A stretch of 64,000 bases of DNA from NCBI GenBank assembly GCA_037783545.1, contig JBBELK010000550.1, positions 496,001 through 560,000 of the forward strand, written 5' to 3'. The stretch is from Henricia sp. BOLD:AAB3569 (taxonomy: Eukaryota; Echinodermata; Asteroidea; Spinulosida; Echinasteridae). Below the pieces are notes generated by a model. It had not been told where the DNA came from. It saw nothing but the letters and a program-made list of their open reading frames with translations, and made no database searches. How positions within the stretch are numbered: the first letter of the stretch is position 1; each line of letters opens with the position of its first letter. The position numbers and the translations under genes are program-made. Shown piece by piece: positions 55,988 through 63,736 of the stretch.

Positions 55988-56097
55988 GTTGTGACTTGTC
56001 GGTTTTTTGCCCGGCTGCTCGTTCAAAGTTGCCGATGTTGTTGATATATCTCGCCGTTTCTCACCGAACCGCGAGAACTCGTTGTGTGTAAACTTAA
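55988..56097 (-). promoter_or_regulatory. POLR2H: probable POLR2H 5' leader and core promoter region
   Basis: About 110 bp between the POLR2H start codon and the first recognisable repeat-like sequence upstream. Read on the minus strand it holds GTTCTCGCGGTTC, which resembles the TCTCGCG element of housekeeping promoters. No clear TATA box was found. The transcription start site cannot be placed from sequence. A YY1-like CCGCCATCTTG lies further upstream at about 56575. Confidence 0.35.
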
Positions 56098-56264
56098 TAG
56101 ACTAGTTTCCAGTCCACATCATAATGTCTAAAATTGTAGGTGCGTTCTTAGCTATAGATTGCTGAAGTGAATACGTCATATTTTGTTAGTTGCCTAGGCA
56201 ATGGCTCTACACTAATAATCACTGAACCTGCGCTTTTGCAATGGTACTATTTCCGACGACCATG

Positions 56265-56736
56265 AGCAAGTTCGGATTTTTTTCGCACATGCGTATTTTG
56301 TTTTTCACCCGAACGCGTCGTCCGTCAGGCAAATCTAGTCAAACATGGCCAAAATCGTCTGCACTGGCCGCCGTCAACGGTTTACAAAAAATACTTACAA
56401 GCTATTGTTGGCAACCTTTTTCCTCATGTTTGCCCTCGTGTGTTCTGCTAAAGGCATTTCAACTCGTTCACCAAAAGCTACCATAGAATTGGTTATTAAT
56501 TCATCTTTAATTCTGATATAAAGTAACACTTTTTTAACGAAAGCTTTTTTTTCATTTTTATCGCGTTTACAATTCCGCCATCTTGAAAAGTGACGTGTTA
56601 CAACTGACTAGAGATTAACCTACCCCCGGGGCTTGGTTCCTCTAGTCAGACCAGCTAGTCAAACTACGCAGCGTTCAGGTGACATCTAGATCGACTATGG
56701 TTAGCTTAACTATAGTCGCCCCGGCCCGAACTTGCT
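56265..56736. mobile_element. nested 472-bp element with AGCAAGTTCGG ends
   Basis: Perfect 11-bp TIRs AGCAAGTTCGG (56265-56275) and CCGAACTTGCT (56726-56736), flanked by perfect 5-bp target duplications CCATG at 56260-56264 and 56737-56741. Removing the element and one duplication restores the host MITE. Its interior carries a small plus-strand frame at 56345-56521. Confidence 0.85.
56345..56521 (+). CDS. 58-codon frame with a hydrophobic segment
   Basis: Starts MAKIVCTGRRQRFTKNTYK and continues LLLATFFLMFALVCSAKG, like a positively charged N-terminus plus signal or membrane segment. It ends at TAA 56519-56521 within the nested element. It starts 358 bp from, and divergent to, the POLR2H start. 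No family recognised. It could be a captured exon or chance. Confidence 0.2.
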   Translation: MAKIVCTGRRQRFTKNTYKLLLATFFLMFALVCSAKGISTRSPKATIELVINSSLILI

Positions 56737-57086
56737 CCATGATGTTTACCATGGCAACTTCGTCACACTTCGGCTGTCCATTAGTTTTCATGTAAGACAC
56801 GACTTTATTAAATCTCGTTCCGCTGGTCTCTCAGACTGATAATACTTTGCATGAATGCCCCCAGGTTAGTGCTAACTTGAAGAGGCCAGCCAACCGAACG
56901 CACCTAGTGAATTTGTGGGAACGACAGTTAAATATATTATTTGGACTGGGACCCAGTCTATTGTTGTGTGTGGGCTGATTTCAACCAAAAGAGGGCGCTA
57001 TTTCACTTTGTCGGTCGAACATTTTCATCGACACGTCATCCGATCCGACAGACGTTTCGGCGCGATCAGACTAGCCTCGAGCGCCA

Positions 57087-57468
57087 GCTAGGACGAGAGC
57101 GCCACCATGCGACGTGGACGGGGGAGCAGCGCAGCTGCGACGCCTTTGCCGTCCCGGAATAATTATTTATTAATGTATACAGCCCCTGTTACATTATTCA
57201 TCCCTGCATTGGTGTGCTGCGAATGTATGTTTGTGTTGGCGCGCGCGGCGAGTTGTATGTGAAGCGCGCGCGCTTGCTTACAAACCGGTGCGCGCGAACC
57301 TGATTGGCTCGCATTGTTAGCTATTCAACGCAACACGCACACTGTGTCAAACGATCATTAGCATTTTGCTACCTGAGAGGTAGCAAAATTCCGGGAAGGC
57401 AAAGGCCGAGCAGCTGGCGCTGCGCATGCTCGTCCCGTCCTCGTCGCATGGTGGCGCTCTCGTTCTAG
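57087..57468. mobile_element. GC-rich fold-back element with ~75-bp arms
   Basis: GACGAGAGCGCCACCATGCG at the left and CGCATGGTGGCGCTCTCGTT at the right pair. So do GACGCCTTTGCCGTCCCGG and CCGGGAAGGCAAAGGC. The interior holds GCGCGCGCG runs and an unpaired ~220 bp. Confidence 0.7.
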
Positions 57469-57469
57469 C

Positions 57470-58009
57470 GCGCGACACCACCAGCTGCGAGGCCTTGAAC
57501 AAAGGCTACGATTCGACCTGCGTTTAGTGAGCCCGCCCTCTTCTTGTTAGGCGATTGTTAAGAGACCGTGACATTTCTCTTATTACGGCTTGCTCCACAT
57601 TTTCGAAAATGTCAAAGTAAAGAGGAAGAAGTAATTCAAATATTGATTACCCCAAAAGTGTGAAGCATGCAAGCCCCTTTAACGCACTTCCATACTCGCT
57701 CGTGCGTACCAAGGCCCTTTTGAAACCGGCCCCATTTCGCTGGGGAACAAGCGACAGAAATCTTGTCGCGCCTCTATGGACAAATCAGGACGCTTGGCAA
57801 TGCATTGCAGGCATTCAAATGTAACGCGCGCAGATTGTAAAAGTGCACCGTGCATGCATGTAATACATGTACTCGGTAATGCTGGCCGTTGTCAGAGTCA
57901 TCGTCGGCGATTGGCTGCTGCTATTTAAAGCATACAGGGGAATCCGTTTCATTCACGTTGGTCAGCATGCATCCCTGTTATTAATTTGAAAACCTGTAGA
58001 GTAAATATT
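57470..58009. other. stretch without recognised gene
   Basis: No exon or repeat recognised. CAAATTTAAT-poor, moderately GC-rich, several GCGCGC words. Confidence 0.3.
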
Positions 58010-58136
58010 AAAGGGACACACCGGCTTACTGTTTACATAATGTAGCAATCTAGCATCCTTGACAATAATTTTTCGATTATTGATCGATGTGAAAAAAATT
58101 TATCAAAATGTCACGTAATTAACTAGAAATGTTTAA

Positions 58137-58391
58137 AATTAAAGAGGAAGAATCCCCCTTGACAAAAATCCAACATTTAGGCTTTTTTCGATAGTCCAAA
58201 CATCCCTCTTGCCGACGTGGATTTTTATTATTTTTTAATTGTCGGTTTTAAGTGGATAAATTGCAAGCAAAAGTGCGCTTTTCGAAAATGAGATTTTCGC
58301 GATTTCTGAAACGCTCATTAGGTATTCATGATATGCGCGTGACCCCGTGACGCAATCCTGAGAAAGAGAAGTCAACACGATTGTTAGCCCT
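58137..58391. repeat. 255-bp repeat, copy 1
   Basis: Nearly identical, in the same orientation, to 60887-61141 (markers AGAATCCCCCTTGAC, TTTTTCGATAGTCCAAACAT, TTGCCGACGTGG, GAAACGCTCATTAGG). It ends exactly where the transposase-like frame begins. Confidence 0.85.
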
Positions 58392-58644
58392 AGTAGCTCA
58401 TCAAACATCTCGGGCTGAATCCTGAGGAAATTCTGGAACGAGGCTGGATCCTCTCTTCTGAGCTCGACAATAAGCTGGTTGTAGTGGCCAAGCTGCTCAC
58501 CCAGCATCTTCTTCGTCTTGGTCCTCTTGCTCGTCTTCTTCTTCTTCGCATCAGGGCAATCATTGCTTGCTCATCTTCTGCCTGCTGTTGCTGCACATGC
58601 AGCAACTGCTGTATGACGATATAATTTCTGTTATTATCTGCCAT
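58388..58644 (-). pseudogene. PIF/Harbinger transposase N-terminus, frameshifted and truncated
   Basis: From ATG at 58644: MADNNRNYIVIQQLLHVQQQ, then an Arg-rich block ending RRRRCWV. After a shift near 58500 the other frame reads GHYNQLIVELRREDP, ASFQNFLRIQPEMFDELL. This order (Arg-rich patch, CWV, then a GxYxxLxxELxxEDPxxFxNFLRxxPEMFxELL-like segment) is typical of Harbinger/HARBI1-type transposase N-termini. The match ends at 58391, and the DDE catalytic part is missing. About 75 of an expected ~350-400 residues remain. Confidence 0.65.
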
Positions 58645-58739
58645 TCTGTTGAGCTTTCAATACTGACTGTCGATCTGAACTGTTTGAAGACTTTTAGAAC
58701 ACTGAAATTGAAGCCGAAAACCGAACCTTTTATACTACA

Positions 58740-59290
58740 AAATATGCCCGCAGTAGCACCGTGCAAGCACCTCAGTGCTACCTCAGTGGAAACGCCATTG
58801 CCGTACAAGCACCTCAATAACACCACCGGCACCGTCGTAGGAACGCAGTGGCACCGCAGTAAGATCGCCAAATTTTCTAAAATTCCTCCCTGGCTCCGCA
58901 GAGGCAACCCCCCCCCCCCCCATACCCGCAGTGCTCCCGTGGTAGCACCGTGGTAGCACCGCCATAACCGCAGTAGAACCGCCACAGGATCGCCGTAGGG
59001 TCGCCAGTCTACTTTTTCGGCGATTGCACGGCGGAGGCACGGCGGTGATGGAGGTGCTACTGCGGTCCTTGTACGGTCCCACGGCGGTCATGGCGGTGCC
59101 GCGGCGATCCAACTGCGGATTGGCCCAACCCGCGGTGGCACTGCGGAAGTTTTGAACATGCTCAAAGTTCCGCGGTTTTGACAGTTTTCCGCGGTGCTAC
59201 GGCGATCAATGGCGGAACCACGGCGATCATGGCGGTGCCACTGCGGTTTATGCCGTACAAGCACCGCAGTGGCATCGCGCCTCCGGTGTG
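58740..59290. repeat. GC-rich motif array (ACCGCAGTGGCACCG and complement)
   Basis: Dozens of variants of an 8-15 bp word. The left half reads mostly ACCGCAGT / GTAGCACCG and the right half mostly its complement, CGGCGGT / ACTGCGGT. A short C run lies at ~58908. The layout resembles the subterminal binding-site arrays of DNA transposons. Confidence 0.6.
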
Positions 59291-59402
59291 ACGGGGTTAT
59301 AAGAAAAGAGTTCGACTTGCGGTCATAATGTCCCTGGTTCCAATCTCAGTGTTTTCCTCTAATAGTGAGAGTAAGAGTTCTGGCTATTTCCAAGATTGTC
59401 AC

Positions 59403-59772
59403 TTAAAGGAGTGTGACCAGATCACTTTTTTTTTACCCATAACTCCCCGGGACTTACCTTATGGGTCATGAGATTTTTATATCATAACATCCGTTATATT
59501 TTTCTGATTACGAAACTGAAACTCCCGCGCTTCTAGGCCGCATATTTCCGAGGATATCGTCGAAAATCCACCGATTATTTGTAAACTAATTTTCCAGTAT
59601 CAACGTTTATCCGCTGAAAGCCGACTCGATAGTTTTGTTCAATTTTTTACTGGAAATTGCGAATGTTTTCGGGTTTTTGGGACATGGGAGGTGTGTATGG
59701 GAGTTACTTGATAATATTTTGTTAAGTTACATCGAAAACTATTTTCCAGAAACTCTGGTCACGCTCCTTTAA
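59403..59772. mobile_element. TTAAAGGAGTGTGACC element, complete copy
   Basis: TTAAAGGAGTGTGACCAG to CTCTGGTCACGCTCCTTTAA, 370 bp with TTAA at both ends and ~18-bp TIRs. Serves as the reference for the broken copies at 6014, 8673, 22852, 30455, 35690, 52089 and 53137. Confidence 0.8.
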
Positions 59773-60324
59773 GAAGTAACAGTCATTGAAAAATTGGGGT
59801 GTACCTAGCTCCCTGCGGTGTAAAAAAAAACCACGCGGCCGGGAAGGTCATTGAGAAATTTCAATGCATACGATTGGTGCATCTGAAATGAATATTCATA
59901 TTTTCTCTATATGACATAATGCGCGCACATATTGGAAGTGAACAGCTATATTGACGCTCGTTTTCCCATGCATGATAGCACTATGAATGAATATATTACC
60001 AGAGTCGTGGAGAAAATATCAATGGACTAACCACCAGGAGGCGCGCTATGCGCATTGCGTACAAATACGTTGCGTCGAGCGGAAGCGCTGACCGCACATA
60101 AAATTTCCGGTTGACCTTTGAAGTGTTTACGTGCGTATTTTATAGACATCGTATAGCTTCGCTGGCAATATTCTGCATTAAAAATATCACTTTAAAAAAC
60201 ACCGTAAAATGGATGAAATAGGCAACATACAAGCATGTTCTAATATATACGAGTACATTATCTACAATTGGTGTAATTTGTGGGCCATAAAAACGGGTAA
60301 AGTGTTGTAAATGCATCACAAACG

Positions 60325-60360
60325 TATTATTACGAGCATGTATACATGCTCGTAATAATA
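60325..60360. repeat. perfect 36-bp palindrome
   Basis: The 18-bp arms TATTATTACGAGCATGTA and TACATGCTCGTAATAATA have no spacer. Confidence 0.9.
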
Positions 60361-60886
60361 GGATAGGAGCGCGGCATGTTCAGACTTTTCTGAAAAACAT
60401 TTTTCAATCTAAATTAATCCCAAAACTACTATTCATGACATGAAAACATAATTTGTAAGTATGTGGATGCAGGCAAAGCAAAGTTTCCACTGCTAACTGC
60501 CGGATTTACTGTACTAATTTTTATATATATATTTGTTTTTGCTGATTAACTTGAGAAAAGGGAAAGAATTTACAAGTCGGTCACATTTAGCCCTCCTTAA
60601 CTAAACCTATAGGGCAGCTCAGAAGAATTATGTTTTCTAGTAAAATCTTAATGTTTTTCTCCTCCAGTTTTTAATATGCCAAATAACACTCCATATTATG
60701 CGTATGCTCTCCCTTATTTTATTGACTTTTAATTTGAAGGTCATTATGTGTAAACATAAGACCAAACAAAATATTCATACCATTTCAAATACAACACATA
60801 CAAGATGAGCATAGGGAAGAAAGTGGTCATAATCACTGTGGCTATAGACCTACCAACTCCACATTAATAAGTAGTCAATAAAATAA

Positions 60887-61141
60887 AATTTTAAAGAGAA
60901 AGAATCCCCCTTGACGAAAATCCAGCATTTAGGCTTTTTTCGATAGTCCAAACATCCCTCTTGCCGACGTGGATTTTTATTATTTTTTAATTGTCGGTTT
61001 TAAGTGGATAAATTGCAAGCAAAAGTGCGTTTTTCGAAAATGAGATTTTCGCGATTTCTGAAACGCTCATTAGGTATTCATGATATGCGCGTGACCACGT
61101 GACGCAATCCTGAGAAAGAGAAGTCAACACGATAGTTAGCT
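60887..61141. repeat. 255-bp repeat, copy 2
   Basis: Same orientation as 58137-58391, with only a handful of differences over the whole length. Begins TTAAAGAGAAAGAATCCCCC and ends near CACGATAGTTAGC. Confidence 0.85.
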
Positions 61142-61625
61142 CCATACGTTTACACGCAAAAAACTTAGAAAACCGTCTCTTTTAGATGGTGTTTTTTAAA
61201 GAATTGTGTTGTTCCAAAAAGCCAGAGATATGCCCAGTAGCTGCGTGGTTGCATGTTTTACCAGACACTATGAACAAAAAAGAGCAGAAGGAAATTTTCT
61301 TTTCTATTACCAAGAGAGAGAAAAATGAGTCGCTCATTCTATAACTTGTACGGCCGATGTCCAAACACGTGGAAACTACGCCGCAGTGGACCGTACACAG
61401 ACCGCTGTGAATGCCGTTCGTTCCCTGACAAAACCACCCGTCGCGCGCAATGCACCAGTATTTACTTCAAAAGAGAGTCACTGTGAGCCACAATTTCATC
61501 GTTTTTTCACAAAACAGGTAATAGTAGATTGCTGTCATATTACATGAAGTGTTTTCACGTTTGTATTTTGAATTACAAGGACAAAATAGGCATGATAAAC
61601 ATTCACTTCGTGTATTTTCCATTCA

Positions 61626-61682
61626 ATACAAAACGGTCTGTGCAGTATTGAATGATTCAATACTGCACAGACCGTTTTGTAT
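61626..61682. repeat. perfect 57-bp palindrome
   Basis: The 28-bp arms (61626-61653 and 61655-61682) are exactly complementary around one G. The core reads CAGTATTGAATGATTCAATA. Confidence 0.9.
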
Positions 61683-62125
61683 GTTTCTCAGGATGACGTC
61701 AACACCCTGTTGATAAACAAGCCGAGTGACCTCGAGCGTTTCAGAATTTGGGTGAAGAGGGTCGGAACTGCTTTACGTTTTAAGCAAAAGTCTGTCGATT
61801 TTTTGTGAAAAACAAGTTGTGATGGTGTTGTAGACACATACACCTCCATGATAAACAGAAAAACTTAAAAAAAATGTGGGAGGAGTGATTCTAGCTGTTT
61901 AACAACATATCAACTTCAAAAAAATTTCATCCATTTTACGGTCTTTTAACGGGAAACAAAGAGGTTTTCAATGCAGCGAAGTGACGATGTCTATAAAATT
62001 ACACACGTAAACAGCACTTCAAATGTCAACAGGAAAATGCCAGCTGTTGTTAGTCCATTGATATTTTCTGCACGTCTCTGATATTACTGAACATACTGAG
62101 GTCCTCGACTAAGGTGGGAAAATAC

Positions 62126-62230
62126 TTTTGTAGATTTCTCATTGAGGGAAATCCCTATAGCACGCGGGTGATGAGAAAGTCAATGCAAAATCACCGAAAT
62201 ACGTTAATAATTAGTTTCTTCGATATTTAT
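62126..62230. repeat. ~105-bp segment duplicated at 63617-63736, copy 1
   Basis: AAAATACTTTTGTAGATTTC through CACCGAAATACGT is identical in both copies (~85 bp). A diverged stretch follows, then TTTCTTCGATATTTA again in both. It lies just upstream of the candidate first exon at 62357. Confidence 0.85.
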
Positions 62231-62265
62231 ATACGCGCTTCACTGACTGCAACGCAGAACAGTCT
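62228..62265 (+). promoter_or_regulatory. candidate TATA-box core promoter
   Basis: TATATA at 62228-62233, with an initiator-like CAGTCT (A at 62261) 33 bp downstream, and an ATG exon 96 bp after that. Suggestive only. Confidence 0.3.
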
Positions 62266-62356
62266 CCAATATTACAACGGCGCAAGGTCTTTGTCAAATA
62301 TAGCTGCAGTTATCATTGGAAGCTTGTGAAATTGTCGTTTCGAAGTTCTCAAAAAG

Positions 62357-62402
62357 ATGGGAGGATCTCTATTTTATATCGTTGCTCTGCTCATCTGTAT
62401 AG
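62357..62402 (+). CDS. candidate signal-peptide first exon of an unidentified secreted or membrane protein
   Basis: ATG at 62357 in AAAAAGATGG context encodes MGGSLFYIVALLICI and one base of the next codon (G), followed directly by a donor-like GTAGGT at 62403. A short N-terminus plus an 11-residue hydrophobic core cut by a phase-1 intron is the usual layout of signal-peptide exons of extracellular proteins. No second exon was found in the remaining 1.6 kb, which is mostly repeats, so the rest would lie to the right of the window. Could be chance. Confidence 0.35.
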
Positions 62403-62525
62403 GTAGGTTGCAACACGAATTTGCGATTGTTTTTTTATTGAGAATTCCGAAAATTTCCTCCCGAATTAATTGGCTTTTTTTTTTACTGATGAGTCACCAG
62501 AAACATGAGAAATTGTGAGGGTGCT

Positions 62526-62551
62526 TATTATTATTATTATTATTATTATTA
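62526..62551. repeat. (ATT)n microsatellite
   Basis: About nine ATT units. Confidence 0.85.
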
Positions 62552-62559
62552 CTTTCTGG

Positions 62560-63185
62560 TATTCATAGCAAGGATTCCTCAATAGTGCTCATTGCACTGT
62601 CACTCGCAACTGTTGCTCGAAAGCCTGTCGACCCAAACTCTTCAGATCTTCAAATAAGTAATAAATAAAGATTAATTACTACAGTAGGCCTACATGTCCC
62701 TTTTCTTTTTTCTTCTTTTTTTTAACATCAGAATATAATGTGCTTGATACTGAAAGAATCTGTGAACAAATTAATAAATGACTTGCGAAGAAGAAATGTT
62801 AAAGAAATGTTGCAGAAATGAAGGGGAAAAAATAAATTTATGTTACCAAAGTTCGGAAATATATTCCAAGAGTCTCATTGACAGCCCATCGTAAGCCAAA
62901 TTAGTCAAATATTGCCTAGTTCAGGCCCGACTCCACCCCGTGGAAAGTAACGAACAACCTCAAAAATAAGGTAACTACGGTCGAAATTTCAGCCCAAGAA
63001 AATAATTATGGTTTAAATAGGAGCGCTATGACGACTTTGAAACCAGTTTTTAGAGGGTTGTGCACCGAGAACGCCATGTCTCCACAAGGATAGGGGGACC
63101 GTGGACGGCAAAGCGGCGACCGACAGAATTCAACACAATCATGCATGGATTTGTAAGATTTTGTTACGATTTATTTTCTATTCGA
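62560..63185. other. stretch without recognised gene
   Basis: AT-rich, CT-rich near 62700. No exon or repeat recognised. Confidence 0.3.
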
Positions 63186-63189
63186 TACA

Positions 63190-63426
63190 AATGTGGACAA
63201 ACGTCTATGAGTTTGGGAGATCTGGATGCAATGAAAAGCAACTTGGCTCCACCGGGATTCAAACCGATTGAGCTATGAAGCCCAGGGGCGGATCCAGGAA
63301 TTTTTCCAGGAGGGGGTTTTGCCACCAGGGAGGGGTTTTGCTCGTCAGATTTTTTATGTCAGCTTGTTTCGGACAGGCGGACACACAAAAATGCATTAAA
63401 TTATTTTTGTTGGTGTCGGAGCAGGG

Positions 63427-63474
<48 letters not shown>

Positions 63475-63570
63475 GACCCCCAAAATCCCCCCTCTGGATC
63501 CGCGTCTGAAGCCAACTGGTGGTCTCGAATCACGGTATTGCAGGGATTGGCTATCACGTGAGCTTATAGC
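63190..63570 (-). repeat. tRNA-related repeat split by a CAGGGGCGGATCC element
   Basis: GCAACTTGGCTCCACCGGG and CAACTGGTGGTCTCGAATCA match 33940-34020. On the minus strand GGCTTCATAGCTCAATCGG (A-box-like) and GGTTTGAATCCCGGTGGAGC (B box, acceptor end) show the tRNA origin, with much of the tRNA body deleted. Confidence 0.6.
63283..63508. mobile_element. CAGGGGCGGATCC element, copy 4
   Basis: Ends CAGGGGCGGATCCAGG and CTGGATCCGCGTCTG. Perfect 5-bp target duplication AAGCC at 63278-63282 and 63509-63513. The internal G tract is ~44 bp (63429-63472). Opposite orientation to copies 1 and 2. Confidence 0.85.
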
Positions 63571-63616
63571 AAGTGCGGCCCACGTGGGGGAATATGCACG
63601 TGCATATTGCACATGC

Positions 63617-63736
63617 AAAATACTTTTGTAGATTTCTCATTGAGGGAAATCCCTATAGCACGCGGGTGATGAGAAAGTCAATGCAAAATCACCGAAATAC
63701 GTGTAAATGAGAAAATAATTCGTTTCTTCGATATTT
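63617..63736. repeat. ~105-bp duplicated segment, copy 2
   Basis: Matches 62126-62230. After ATATTTA it runs into a CGCCC-array element, so the TATATA of copy 1 is not preserved. Confidence 0.8.

Larger units (their letters stand above)
56153..56782. mobile_element. AATAGAC MITE interrupted by a nested element
   Basis: Left TATAGATTGCTGAAGTGAAT, right CGTCACACTTCGGCTGTCC then ATT. Blocks TTAGTTGCCTAGGCAATGG, GGTACTATTTCCGACGACC and ATGATGTTTACCATGGCAAC are collinear with 34711-34889 once 56265-56741 is removed. Confidence 0.65.
58010..59292. mobile_element. probable PIF/Harbinger-type element, internally deleted
   Basis: Candidate ends: left TTAAAGGGACACACCGG and right CCGGTGTGACGGGGTTA share CACACCGG with TTA outside each, as expected for a 3-bp TWA target. 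Inside, in order, are a segment duplicated at 60887-61141, a transposase N-terminal pseudogene (58388-58644, minus) and a GC-rich motif array (58740-59290). The end match is short. Confidence 0.4.
59990..62095. mobile_element. 2.1-kb structure bounded by long diverged inverted repeats
   Basis: The left arm 59990-60225 has GAAAATATCAATGGACTAAC, GTGTTTACGTGCGTATTTTA, TATAGACATCGTATAGCTTC and CCGTAAAATGGATGAAAT. These pair with the right arm 61925-62095: GTTAGTCCATTGATATTTTC, TATAAAATTACACACG-type, CGAAGTGACGATGTC and ATTTCATCCATTTTACGG. It encloses two perfect palindromes, the second copy of the 255-bp repeat and no recognisable protein. Confidence 0.6.

Noticed and set aside
55988-56026. N-terminal extension [13 protein letters not shown] on POLR2H
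   Set aside because: In frame but outside the conserved RPB8 start; taken as 5' UTR unless protein data show otherwise.
58560-59112. Frames of 109-141 codons with GATTGALRV / CYHGSTAGM-like repeats
   Set aside because: Product of the GC-rich motif array; low-complexity reading of a short DNA word.
63259-63631. Gly-rich and Pro-rich frames of ~118 codons on both strands
   Set aside because: Translations of the G tract and ends of a CAGGGGCGGATCC element; the same peptide shadows appear at 4214-4725 and 19975-20351.
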